NCBI RefSeq assembly: GCF_000519005.1
Contig: NZ_JAER01000041.1
Span: 1-39,710 of the forward strand
Origin: Nocardioides sp. J54
Lineage (GTDB): Bacteria; Actinomycetota; Actinomycetes; Propionibacteriales; Nocardioidaceae
Length of the DNA: 39,710 nt
Reading direction: 5' to 3'
A model generated the notes under the pieces. It had not been told where the DNA came from, did no database searches, and saw only the letters and a list, made by a program, of their open reading frames with translations. How positions within the stretch are numbered: the first letter of the stretch is position 1; every line of letters begins with the position of its first letter. The translations under genes were made by a program, and so were the position numbers. Shown piece by piece: positions 1 to 8,927 of this stretch.

Positions 1-136
1 GGCCTCGACAGCTCGGCCCGCACTTGCCCTCGACGCGCCTTCGGCGCGGGCGCCACGCTGCCGCGCGCGCCGTTGGCTCCGGTAGGCGGTTGCGTCGGCG
101 TGGCGGCAAGCCTCGGGTGCGCGACGCCATACTCCC

Positions 137-275
137 GGTGGTTGAGGTGCGACGAGCGCTAGCGAGGAGCCTCGAAACCTCCGGGCCCTGATGGCGGGCT
201 GTGGCGGGCACAGTCCGGTGCATCGGTGCCGCTGGTTTCGAGGCTCGGCGCTGGGGCGCCTCGCACCTCAACCAG
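137..275. repeat. Long imperfect inverted repeat within the dispersed element
   Basis: The arm at about 137-180 (ggttgaggtgcga ... gcctcgaaacc) is nearly complementary to the arm at about 233-275 (ggtttcgaggc ... tcgcacctcaacc). The roughly 52-nt loop carries gatggcgggctgtggcggg. An RNA or single strand of this stretch could form a stem of about 40 pairs with a few mismatches. The copy near 11070-11154 keeps the left arm but has a shorter right arm. Confidence 0.75.
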
Positions 276-290
276 CGGCGGCCTCCGGAC

Positions 291-334
291 GAGCGACACG
301 CTCGCCCAGACCAGCAACGAGCGACACGCTCGCC
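291..334. repeat. Two copies of a short palindromic unit
   Basis: GAGCGACACGCTCGCC occurs at 291-306 and again at 319-334. Each copy can fold as GAGCG-ACA-CGCTC. A related sequence in reverse orientation (cgagcgtgtcgcc) sits in the second repeat region near 10920, so the unit seems to belong to the same repeat family. Confidence 0.65.
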
Positions 335-343
335 CCATCAAGG

Positions 344-1351
344 CTAGTGCTCGTCGTAGTGCGACCCGTGGGGCGCGTGGCGGTGGCCGTCGTGGACGTA
401 GTCGACGTGGTCGTCGTGGGGGACGGCGAGGTGGCCGCAGCCGGGGCCGTGGTCGTGGGGGTGGTGCTCCTCGACGGTCTCGTGCTCGTCGGGCTGGCCC
501 TCGGCGAAGGGCTCGCGCAGGCGGGCGCGGTGGCGGGTCCAGATCCCGATCGGCCAGGCGACCACGTAGCAGGCGAGGGCGAGCAGGACGATGGTCGGGC
601 CGGGTGCGACGGTCGCCTTGTACGACGCGAAGGTGGCCACGACGAGGCCGCCGACCGAGGCGAGGGTGCCGAGTGCCATCGCGGCGGCGATGGTGGTGCG
701 GAAGGAACGGGTGAGCTGCTGGGCGGTGGCGACCGGCACCACCATGAGCGCCGAGACCAGCAGCAGACCGACGGTGCGCATGGCGACGGTGACGCTGACT
801 GCGGCGAGGACGGCGACCAGGACGTTGTAGGCGCGGACCTTGAGTCCGGCGACGCGGGCGAACTCCTGGTCCTGGGCGACGGCGAAGAGCTGGGGCGCCA
901 GTCCGACGCAGAGGCCGACGACCGCGACGGCGAGCACCATGGTGACGACCAGGTCGTCGACGGAGATCGTGTTGAGGGAGCCGAAGAGGTAGCGGTTGAG
1001 CGAGGACGCGCTCTCGCCGCCGAGGCCGGTGAGGAAGATGCCGCCGGCGAGGCCGCCGTAGAAGAGCAGGGCCAGGGCCACGTCGCCGTTGGTCTGGCCG
1101 CGCTCGCGGATCACCTCGAGCAGGATCGCGCCGAGCACGGCGATGACGACGGCGGTCCACACCGGCGCGGTGCCGGTGACCAGGCCGACGGCCACGCCCG
1201 TGACCGCCACGTGCCCGATGCCGTCGCCCATCAGCGCGAGCCGGCGCTGGACCAGGAAGGTGCCGATGGCGGGGGCGGCGAGCCCGGTGAGCAGGGCGGC
1301 GATGAGGGCGCGCTGCATGAAGGGGGTCGCGAACAGCTCCACGGGGCTCAT
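344..1351 (-). CDS. znuB: Zinc ABC transporter permease with His-rich C-terminus
   Basis: This 335-residue membrane subunit belongs to the ZnuB/MntB (ABC-3) family and would carry metal, probably zinc, across the membrane with the ATPase and binding protein upstream. It has about eight hydrophobic segments between residues 10 and 280 and the family's QRRLALMGDGIGHVAVTG stretch near the N-terminus. The start ATG at 1351 overlaps the znuC stop as ATGA, so translation is probably coupled. The last ~50 residues form a hydrophilic tail dense in His and Asp/Glu (DEHETVEEHHPHDHGPGCGH and onward), beyond the usual permease fold. It likely binds metal on the cytoplasmic side, which is inference. Zinc rather than manganese is supported by the Zur-like operator. 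Confidence 0.9.
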   Translation of the reverse strand: MSPVELFATPFMQRALIAALLTGLAAPAIGTFLVQRRLALMGDGIGHVAVTGVAVGLVTGTAPVWTAVVIAVLGAILLEVIRERGQTNGDVALALLFYGGLAGGIFLTGLGGESASSLNRYLFGSLNTISVDDLVVTMVLAVAVVGLCVGLAPQLFAVAQDQEFARVAGLKVRAYNVLVAVLAAVSVTVAMRTVGLLLVSALMVVPVATAQQLTRSFRTTIAAAMALGTLASVGGLVVATFASYKATVAPGPTIVLLALACYVVAWPIGIWTRHRARLREPFAEGQPDEHETVEEHHPHDHGPGCGHLAVPHDDHVDYVHDGHRHAPHGSHYDEH

Positions 1352-2175
1352 CGCGCGTCCTCTCCGGTTCCGTCGACCGGGGAGGCCACGCCCGGGACGT
1401 GGTCGGGGCGGCCCGGGCGGCCGGTGTGGTGATGGTGGTGGGTGTGCGGCTCGCCGAGCCACGGCTGGTGCACCTCGTGGTCCCCGAGCGGGTCGCCGTC
1501 GTAGACGACGCGGCCGTCGCGCATGACGACCGCGCGGTCCACCAGCGGCGCCAGCGGGCCGAGCTCGTGGGCGACGAGGACGATCGTCGCGCCGCGGCCC
1601 TTGAGCCGGCCGAGCGTGTCGGCGAGCGCCTGCTGGTTGGGCAGGTCGACGCCGGCGGTCGGCTCGTCGAGGAAGAGCAGCTCGGGCTCGCCGGCGAGCG
1701 CGCGGGCGATGAGCACCCGCTGTTGCTGGCCGCCGGAGAGGTTGCTGACGGCGTCGCGGCGCCGGTCGGCGAGGCCGACGATCTCGAGGGCGTCCTCGAT
1801 CGCGGCCCGGTCGGCGCGGGAGAGCGGGCGCAGCAGCCTGCGGCGGGTCAGCCGGCCGGCGGCGACGACCTCCCAGACCGACGCGGGCACGCCGGCGGCG
1901 GCGGTCGCGCGCTGGGGCACGAAGCCGATCCGGAACCACTCGTCGTACGACGCCAGCGGGGTGCCGAACAGCCGCACCTCGCCGGACAGCAGCGGTCGCA
2001 GGCCCACGAGGGTGCGGACCAGGGTCGACTTGCCGGAGCCGTTGGCGCCCATCAGGGCGAGGAACTCCCCGGGCTGGACCGACAGGTCGATGCTGCGCAG
2101 CACCGGCCGACCGCCGAGGGCGACCGTGCCGTTGCTGACCGAGACGGCGGGGCTGGTCGTGTTGGTGGTGGTCAT
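1348..2175 (-). CDS. znuC: Zinc ABC transporter ATP-binding protein
   Basis: This is a 275-residue ABC ATPase that powers the ZnuABC importer at the inner face of the membrane. Visible motifs are Walker A GANGSGKST (residues 43-51), the signature LSGGQQQR (146-153), Walker B LLFLDEP (from 166) and the switch His in VAHE (203). The start is taken as ATG 2175, which overlaps the znuA stop as ATGA. A GTG at 2181 is two codons upstream and also in frame. The C-terminus carries HTHHHHH (244-250), an extension not needed for ATPase function. It is the middle gene of three overlapping genes. Confidence 0.92.
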   Translation of the reverse strand: MTTTNTTSPAVSVSNGTVALGGRPVLRSIDLSVQPGEFLALMGANGSGKSTLVRTLVGLRPLLSGEVRLFGTPLASYDEWFRIGFVPQRATAAAGVPASVWEVVAAGRLTRRRLLRPLSRADRAAIEDALEIVGLADRRRDAVSNLSGGQQQRVLIARALAGEPELLFLDEPTAGVDLPNQQALADTLGRLKGRGATIVLVAHELGPLAPLVDRAVVMRDGRVVYDGDPLGDHEVHQPWLGEPHTHHHHHTGRPGRPDHVPGVASPVDGTGEDAR

Positions 2176-3122
2176 CGGCACCCGTTGGCGGTCTGCAGCG
2201 CGGCCAGGTTCGCCTCCATGATCGACAGGTAGTCCTCGCCGGAGTCGGCGTCGGACAGTCCCTCGACCGGGTCGAGGACGCCGTTGGTCAGGCCGAGGTC
2301 GCCGGCGAGGGACTCGCCGAGCGCGGGCTCGAGCGGCTCGCTGAACACCGTGGTGATGCCCTCCTCCTCGATCAGGTCCTGGAGCCTGCCGAGCACGGCG
2401 GCCGTCGGCTCGGCGTCGGGGGAGAGGCCGACGATCGAGGCGATGTGCAGGCCGTACTTCTCGAGGTACCCGAACGCGTCGTGCGACACCACGATGGTGT
2501 CACGCTCGCAGTCGGCGAGGCCAGCGGCGTACGACGCGTCGAGCGCCTCGAGGTCCTCGCGCAGCGCGGCGGCGTTGGCGGCGTACTCCTCGGCGTGCTC
2601 CTCGTCGATCGCGGCGAGCTCGCCGGCGACGGCGTCGGCCACGGTGGCGACCCGGACCGGGTCCTGCCAGAAGTGCGGGTCGAGGTCGCCGTGGTCGTGG
2701 CCGTCCTCGTCCCCGTGCTCCCCGTGCTCCTCGTGCTCCTCGGCGGACTCGTCCATCGGCAGGAGGCCGGCGAGCGCGGCGACGTCGAGGCTGCTGCCCT
2801 GGGCGTTCTGGGCGACGGTGTCGTCGACGGCGGGCTGGAAGCCGGCCTGGTAGACGACGAGGTCGGCCTGCGAGACGAGTGCGGTGCGCTGCACGTCGAG
2901 CTCGAGGTCGTGCGGCTCGGCACCGGGGGTGGTCAGCAGCTCCACCTCGGTGCCGGTGCCCTCGGCCACGCGCTCGGTCAGCCACGCCAGCGGGTAGAAC
3001 GCGGCGACCACGCTCGTCCCGGACCCACCGCTCGCGCTGCCGCCGTCCTCGCTGAACGCCGAGCAGCCGGAGGCGAGCAGGGCGGCGGAGGAGAGCAGGG
3101 CGAGACCGGAACCAAAGCGCAT
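2172..3122 (-). CDS. znuA: Zinc-binding lipoprotein of the ABC importer
   Basis: This 316-residue protein is the extracellular metal-binding component (cluster A-I/ZnuA family). The N-terminus has a hydrophobic stretch and lipobox LASGC with Cys20 as the probable lipid-anchored residue. Likely metal ligands are His71 (EPHDLE), His150 (DPHFW) and His214 (SHDAF), with an acidic residue near 262. Residues 130-150 form the His/Glu/Asp-rich loop typical of zinc-type members. The start is set at ATG 3122 because the Zur-like palindrome and -10 box lie directly upstream. ATG 3131 and TTG 3137 are in frame but would place the start inside the operator. It heads the operon. Confidence 0.92.
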   Translation of the reverse strand: MRFGSGLALLSSAALLASGCSAFSEDGGSASGGSGTSVVAAFYPLAWLTERVAEGTGTEVELLTTPGAEPHDLELDVQRTALVSQADLVVYQAGFQPAVDDTVAQNAQGSSLDVAALAGLLPMDESAEEHEEHGEHGDEDGHDHGDLDPHFWQDPVRVATVADAVAGELAAIDEEHAEEYAANAAALREDLEALDASYAAGLADCERDTIVVSHDAFGYLEKYGLHIASIVGLSPDAEPTAAVLGRLQDLIEEEGITTVFSEPLEPALGESLAGDLGLTNGVLDPVEGLSDADSGEDYLSIMEANLAALQTANGCR

Positions 3123-3158
3123 GAGAATCATTCTCAACTGTGGTCAGGTGTCGGTCAA
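3122..3158 (-). promoter_or_regulatory. znuABC promoter with overlapping Zur-type operator
   Basis: The palindrome TGAGAATCATTCTCA (3122-3136) is a perfect 7-1-7 inverted repeat. It differs at two of fifteen positions from the actinobacterial Zur core TGAAAATCATTTTCA. On the minus strand, TTGACC (3158-3153) and GAGAAT (3135-3130) are separated by 17 nt and suit -35 and -10 elements. The A of ATG 3122 lies 7 nt past the -10 box, where transcription should start. The operator therefore covers the -10 box and start point, which fits repression by zinc-loaded Zur. Fur or MntR binding cannot be excluded from sequence. Confidence 0.8.
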
Positions 3159-3160
3159 GT

Positions 3161-4060
3161 TCAGAACATGGAGGGATCCCTGGGGTCGCAGCCGTAGCGG
3201 TACAGGTGGCCCAGCAGCAGCTGGCGCGACTCCGCCCCGTCGGTCCCCCACGCCGAGGGGAGCAGGCGGGCCTTCGAGCTGCCGTCGTCGACGCGGACGG
3301 GCCAGTGGCCCGACGTGCGCGACATCCGCCGGGAGAGCTCCTGGAAGGTCGTGCCCGGCCCGAGGCGGAGGGGTGCTCGCACGAGCCCGCCGACCCGCAC
3401 CACCTCCCGCGGCCGGAGCTCGAGGGTGGTGCCGCCACGGCGTCGCCACAGGTGCACGGCGCCGGCGACCAGTGCCGTGCCGGCGGCCCACGCGGTGACG
3501 ATGTCACCCGCGCCGAGCGACAGGAAGATCGCGACGAACACGCCCACCAGTGCACCGAGGAGGCCGCCGAGCGCGACCATGGCGCCGTGGTGGGTCAGCG
3601 AGGCCCGCAGGCGGACGACGTCGCCGTCGCGCTCCACCGGCCGGTTCCCGATCGTGCTGCAGGCTGTGAGCCAGGCCGCCACCAGGAGCAGCGTGAGCCC
3701 GAGGATGATGGTGAAGGACCGGCTGCCGCCCCGGCGGGTCCCGAATTCCTCGGGGTCGTCCGGGTCGACGTAGATGGTGAACCTGTCGAACAGGTCCCGG
3801 TTCCAGCTGCGCTTGACCACCCGGTAGGTGGTCCCGTCGAGGGTGTACTCCACCTCGTTGCACCTGCTGCCGCAGTCGACGCTCGCCACCCGGGCCTCGA
3901 CCTCGACCGCCCGCTTCGCGAGGTCGGCGTCCGCTCGGACGGCTCCCGGCAGGAGCGCCACGACCACGCACGTGGCGATGGTCAGCAGCACGCAGGCCAC
4001 GGCACTGGCGCGCCACCAACGGGTACGACGGCGGGCGTGCCACCACTCCGGGCGCCCCAT
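3161..4060 (-). CDS. Membrane protein of unknown function, DUF3592-like
   Basis: The product has 299 residues with one hydrophobic segment near 17-38, another near 116-136 and a pair near 157-205. Between the first two lies an extracytoplasmic part containing EARVASVDCGSRCNEVEYTL, TYRVVKRSW and YVDPDDPEEF. The pattern of a V.Y..dG..Y strand pair followed by V.yDP..P resembles DUF3592 proteins. The C-terminal ~95 residues look cytoplasmic and soluble. GGAGGGAG lies 7 nt before ATG 4060, so this gene has a normal ribosome binding site. It ends 39 nt before znuA on the same strand, but znuA has its own promoter. No function can be assigned. Confidence 0.75.
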   Translation of the reverse strand: MGRPEWWHARRRTRWWRASAVACVLLTIATCVVVALLPGAVRADADLAKRAVEVEARVASVDCGSRCNEVEYTLDGTTYRVVKRSWNRDLFDRFTIYVDPDDPEEFGTRRGGSRSFTIILGLTLLLVAAWLTACSTIGNRPVERDGDVVRLRASLTHHGAMVALGGLLGALVGVFVAIFLSLGAGDIVTAWAAGTALVAGAVHLWRRRGGTTLELRPREVVRVGGLVRAPLRLGPGTTFQELSRRMSRTSGHWPVRVDDGSSKARLLPSAWGTDGAESRQLLLGHLYRYGCDPRDPSMF

Positions 4061-4104
4061 GCGAGCTCCCTCCTCGAGACGGCTACAGGGAGACGGCCCA
4101 ACGA

Positions 4105-4110
4105 TAGGGT
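4105..4110 (+). promoter_or_regulatory. TAGGGT -10 box, leaderless start
   Basis: TAGGGT is followed by 6 nt and then ATG 4117. No Shine-Dalgarno sequence is present, so the mRNA probably begins at the start codon. The -35 region is not recognisable. Confidence 0.6.
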
Positions 4111-4116
4111 GCGCGG

Positions 4117-4440
4117 ATGCTGGTGATGAACCGCTTCCGGGCCGGTGACCACCCCGACGGTCCCGACGAGCTGCGCGCCGACCTCGAACGCGTGCACGAG
4201 CTGCTCGCCAGCAAGCCCGGCTACGTCGCCGGGTGGGTCGGGCGCAACATGGACGAGCCGGACCTGTGGGTCCTGGCCACCCGCTGGGAGAACGTCGGTG
4301 CCTACCGGCGCGCCCTGTCGTCGTACGAGCTCAAGCTGCACGGGGTGCCCGTGCTCAGCCGCGCGATCGACGAGCCGGGTGCCTACGAGGTCGTGGAGCC
4401 GGGGAGAGTCCTCAACGTCGCGGACCCTCGCGTAACCTAG
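4117..4440 (+). CDS. Small ABM-like (dimeric alpha/beta barrel) protein
   Basis: The 107-residue product begins MLVMNRFRAG and has an N-terminal strand, a helix (ELRADLERVHELLASKPGYV), GWVGRNMDEPDLWVLATRW and a C-terminal helix with YRRALSSYELK. This layout fits antibiotic-biosynthesis-monooxygenase-like ferredoxin folds, which often act as small-molecule oxygenases or have no known substrate. The length is typical. The start follows a TAGGGT box with leaderless spacing. glyS begins 73 nt downstream and may share the transcript. The substrate is unknown. Confidence 0.7.
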   Translation: MLVMNRFRAGDHPDGPDELRADLERVHELLASKPGYVAGWVGRNMDEPDLWVLATRWENVGAYRRALSSYELKLHGVPVLSRAIDEPGAYEVVEPGRVLNVADPRVT

Positions 4441-4502
4441 TCATTCGCTCCCGCGAGTAGCCAGACAAGTCACGCCCGACAGCCAGCCGGGCTCGTCCCA
4501 TA

Positions 4503-4513
4503 AGGATCACCAC
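4503..4513 (+). promoter_or_regulatory. glyS ribosome binding site fixing a GTG start
   Basis: AAGGA at 4503-4507 stands 6 nt before GTG 4514. TAACCT at 4433-4438, overlapping the end of the preceding gene, could be the -10 box, giving a leader of about 70 nt. Confidence 0.6.
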
Positions 4514-5904
<1,391 letters not shown>

Positions 5905-5911
<7 letters not shown>

Positions 5912-6720
5912 CGCGCACCCGGCTCGCCCGACTTGTGGTCGCTGCGGGCCTCCCGCTGGCGCTCACGGTCGGGCTCGCCGGGTGCGGTTCCGGGGACGGC
6001 GACGACCGGGCCGAGGGGTCCGGCTCGCCGAGCCCCTCGGCCACCGGGTCGGCACCGCCGTACCTCGAGGTCCCGGAGGACGTCACGGTCACCGAGCCGG
6101 GCACCGGGCTCGAGCTCGGTGAGGAGGGCGTGATCGCCTTCCAGCGCCGCCAGGACGAGAACGGCGTGCTCGCCGTGACCGTCGACCGGATCGAGCGGAC
6201 GTCCTTCCAGGAGTCCTTCAAGGGCTGGAACGTCGACGACACGACCGCCGCCCGTACGCCCTACTTCGTGCGGGTCACGGTCACCAACGCCGGCGAGACC
6301 GACCTCGGCGGCGTCCGCCTCGACAACGTGCTGTGGGCCGACGACGGCACCACCCTCGAGGCGCCGAACTACTACACCCGCCAGCAGCAGCCCGCCTGCC
6401 ACGGCGGGCCGCTGCCGGAGCCTTTCGCCACCGGCGCGAGCGCCGAGCTGTGCCAGGTCTACTTCATCGCCCCGGACCGGGCGCTCGAGCGCGTCGCCTT
6501 CCCGCCCTTCGGCGGCCTCGACCCGGTGACGTGGAGCGGCGAGGTCAGCAAGGTCACCAAGCCCGGCAAGGCCGGCAAGACCGGCAAGACCGGGAAGAAG
6601 GGCCCGGGCGGGGGCAAGCAGGGCGACAAGGAGAAGAAGGACGGCACCGGCCGCAAGGGGCGCACCACCCCGTCGGCGACGCCGTCGGCCACGACGAGCG
6701 CCTCGGCGTCGACGTCGTGA
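5905..6720 (+). CDS. Lipoprotein with DUF4352-like domain and basic tail
   Basis: The 271-residue product has a signal sequence ending in lipobox LAGC (Cys27), then a Ser/Gly/Pro linker. The core from about 70 to 210 (VTVDRIERTSFQESFKGW, YFVRVTVTNAGETDLGGVRL) looks like the Ig-like fold of DUF4352-type lipoproteins. It has two Cys residues (PACHGG, ELCQVYF) that may pair. The C-terminus is a low-complexity Lys/Gly stretch followed by Ser/Thr/Ala repeats. A related arrangement occurs in the lipoprotein at 28097-28771. It sits between two translation genes, overlapping glyS by 7 nt and dus by 4 nt, which suggests cotranscription but gives no functional clue. Confidence 0.8.
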
Positions 6721-7859
6721 CCGCGCTGCGCCTCGGCTCGCTGGAGGTGCCCACGCCCGTCGTGCTGGCACCGATGGCGGGCATCACCAACGCGGCCTAC
6801 CGCCGCCTGTGCGCCGAGCACGGCGCCGGGCTCTACGTCTGCGAGATGATCACCAGCCGCGGGCTCGTCGAGGGCGACGAGAACACGAAGCGGATGCTGG
6901 TCTTCGACGACGCCGAGCAGGTGCGCTCGGTCCAGCTCTACGGCACCGACCCGACCTACGTCGGCCAGGCGACGAAGATCCTCTGCGAGGAGTACGGCGT
7001 CGCCCACGTCGACCTCAACTTCGGCTGCCCGGTGCCCAAGGTGACCCGCAAGGGCGGCGGCGGTGCCCTGCCGTGGAAGCGGAACCTGCTCGGCCGCATC
7101 CTGGAGGAGGCCGTGGCCGTCGCTGCGCCGTACGACGTGCCGGTCACCATGAAGACCCGCAAGGGCCTCGACGACGACCACCTCACCTACCTCGACGCGG
7201 GCCGTATCGCTCAGGAGGCGGGCTGCGCCGCGATCGCGCTGCACGGCCGCACCGTCGCGCAGGCCTACTCCGGCACCGCCGACTGGGACGCCATCGCCGC
7301 GCTGGTGGCGCACGTCGACATCCCGGTGCTCGGCAACGGCGACATCTGGGAGGCTGCCGACGCGGTGCGGATGGTCGAGCAGACCGGCGCCGCCGGCGTC
7401 GTCGTCGGCCGCGGCTGCCTCGGCCGACCGTGGCTGTTCCGTGACCTCGCGGCCGCGTTCGGGCCCGAGGGCGTCGGCTCCACCACGCTCCCGACCCTGG
7501 GCGAGGTGACCGCGATGATGCGCCGCCACGCCGAGCTCTTGTGTGAGCACATGGGGGAGGAGCGGGGCTGCAAGGAGTTCCGCAAGCACGTCTCGTGGTA
7601 CCTCAAGGGCTTCCGCGCGGGCGGGGAGCTGCGTCGCTCGCTCGGCCTCGTCGACTCCCTCGCGGCCCTCGACGAGCTGCTCGCCGGTCTCGACCCGGAC
7701 GAGCCGTTCCCGGTCTCCGAGCTGGGCGCCCCCCGTGGGCGCCAGGGCGCCCCGCGGCACAAGGTCGTGCTCCCCGAGGGCTGGCTGGACGACACCGACG
7801 GCCTCGGCGAGGGGGCCTGCGGGGTCCTCGAGGACGTCGACGAGACCACCGGAGGGTGA
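6717..7859 (+). CDS. dusB: tRNA-dihydrouridine synthase
   Basis: This 380-residue FMN enzyme reduces uridines in tRNA D-loops. The N-terminal barrel shows APMAGITNAAYRRLC (18-32) and LNFGCPVPKVTRKGGGGAL (from 100), with catalytic Cys104. HGRTVAQAYSG and NGDIWEAADA follow, then VVVGRGCLGRPWLF for phosphate binding. The C-terminal helical domain contains EERGCKEFRKHVSWYLKGF, as in DusB. GTG 6717 overlaps the preceding stop as GTGA. A DUS family member is certain. The B subtype is the usual name in actinobacteria but the target uridine cannot be read from sequence. Confidence 0.93.
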   Translation: MTALRLGSLEVPTPVVLAPMAGITNAAYRRLCAEHGAGLYVCEMITSRGLVEGDENTKRMLVFDDAEQVRSVQLYGTDPTYVGQATKILCEEYGVAHVDLNFGCPVPKVTRKGGGGALPWKRNLLGRILEEAVAVAAPYDVPVTMKTRKGLDDDHLTYLDAGRIAQEAGCAAIALHGRTVAQAYSGTADWDAIAALVAHVDIPVLGNGDIWEAADAVRMVEQTGAAGVVVGRGCLGRPWLFRDLAAAFGPEGVGSTTLPTLGEVTAMMRRHAELLCEHMGEERGCKEFRKHVSWYLKGFRAGGELRRSLGLVDSLAALDELLAGLDPDEPFPVSELGAPRGRQGAPRHKVVLPEGWLDDTDGLGEGACGVLEDVDETTGG

Positions 7860-7973
7860 CTCGACTCACGCTCAAGGACCCTCACAAAATTGATTGAACG
7901 GTCCACCAGTGTGCTCTACTCGCAGGATGCCCGGGGCCGGTAAGGTCCTCGGGACGCCCATGTCAGCGACAGC

Positions 7974-7986
7974 AAAGGATCAGCGC
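7974..7986 (+). promoter_or_regulatory. Ribosome binding site deciding the GTG 7987 start
   Basis: AAAGGATCAGCGC precedes GTG 7987 and closely mirrors the glyS site (AAGGATCACCAC-GTG). This favours GTG 7987 over the upstream in-frame ATGs at 7927 and 7960. Confidence 0.65.
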
Positions 7987-8838
7987 GTGGCCACCAGCCA
8001 CAAGCGGGAAACCGCGCGACGCACGCCCCGAGCCGCCCTCCTGGCCGGCTCCCTCGCAACCCTGGCGACCGGTGCGGTCGTCACCGCCGGTGTGATGAGC
8101 TCCCCGGCCCCCGAGCAGGACCTGCTCGCGATCGACAGCAAGGCCGCCGCCGGCTCCGTGCAGGGCGCGGCCCCCCGCGAGCTCCCCGTCATCTCCCGGA
8201 GCAGCGACCGCTCCGCCGACGCGATCGGCACGCGGGTCGACCGGCTCGTGTCCGAGGAGGCCACCAGGCGGGCGGTCCGCAAGGCCGACACCCGGCTGTG
8301 GACCACCGAGGCCCTCAACCTGTGGACCCGCCCCGACAGGGCCGGCAAGAAGGTCGGCGAGATCGGTGACGGCGAGAAGGTCCTGGTCACCGGTCGCGAG
8401 TACCGCGAGCGCGTCGAGATCGTGGTCGACGGCAAGGCCCGCTGGGTCACCGCCGGCTACCTCTCCGACGAGGAGCCGCTGAGCGTCGACGCGGCCTGCA
8501 CCAACGGCACCAGCGTGCCGGCCAGCGTGAGCCCCAACATCAAGAAGGTCCACCAGGCCGTCTGCGCGAACTTCCCCGAGGTCACCACCTACGGCACGTT
8601 CCGCAGCGACGGTGAGCACGGCCAGGGCATCGCGGTCGACATCATGACCTCGGGCTCCCGCGGCTGGGAGATCGCGGAGTTCGTCCGCGCCAACTCCGCC
8701 GCGCTCGGCGTCAGCTACGTCATCTACTCCCAGAAGATCTGGTCGGTGGAGCGCTCCGGCGAGGGCTGGCGGGGCATGTCGAACCGCGGCTCGGCCACGG
8801 CCAACCACTACGACCACGTCCACGTCACGACGTACTGA
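7987..8838 (+). CDS. Secreted protein: SH3b domain plus M15-like C-terminus
   Basis: The 283-residue product has a basic N-terminus and a hydrophobic segment (17-38), so it is exported or membrane-anchored. Residues 103-160 form a bacterial SH3-like domain (ALNLWTRPDRAGKKVGEI, ARWVTAGYL). Residues 171-283 resemble the C-terminal domain found in ARB_07466-type secreted proteins and D-Ala-D-Ala carboxypeptidase folds. Cys171 and Cys193 may pair, and EHGQGIAVDIM (His211, Asp218) plus HYDHVHV (277-279 His pair) could hold a zinc. A role in peptidoglycan binding or cleavage is likely but unproven. It is monocistronic with its own 127-nt upstream region. Confidence 0.8.
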   Translation: MATSHKRETARRTPRAALLAGSLATLATGAVVTAGVMSSPAPEQDLLAIDSKAAAGSVQGAAPRELPVISRSSDRSADAIGTRVDRLVSEEATRRAVRKADTRLWTTEALNLWTRPDRAGKKVGEIGDGEKVLVTGREYRERVEIVVDGKARWVTAGYLSDEEPLSVDAACTNGTSVPASVSPNIKKVHQAVCANFPEVTTYGTFRSDGEHGQGIAVDIMTSGSRGWEIAEFVRANSAALGVSYVIYSQKIWSVERSGEGWRGMSNRGSATANHYDHVHVTTY

Positions 8839-8927
8839 CCCTGGCCCTGCCGGCTGCTGTCGGTGGGGGAGTGCATGCTCGACCTCACGCCCGGTTCCCG
8901 GGAACCGCTGATCGTGAGGAGGCCGAC

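Larger units (their letters stand above)
1..343. repeat. Gene-free region filled by a dispersed repeat
   Basis: No credible gene lies here. Bases 1-60 match 10850-10909 and 10952-11011 closely, sharing ctcggcccgcacttgccctc and the following GC-rich stretch. Bases 75-215 match about 11020-11135, including ggcggcaagcc and the core ggttgaggtgcgacgagcgc. The region also holds an inverted repeat (137-275) and two short hairpin units (291-334). Open frames in this stretch are Arg/Gly/Pro-rich and look like GC artefacts. It lies downstream of znuB and may help end that operon, but I see no T-tract. The function of the repeat is unknown. Confidence 0.75.
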
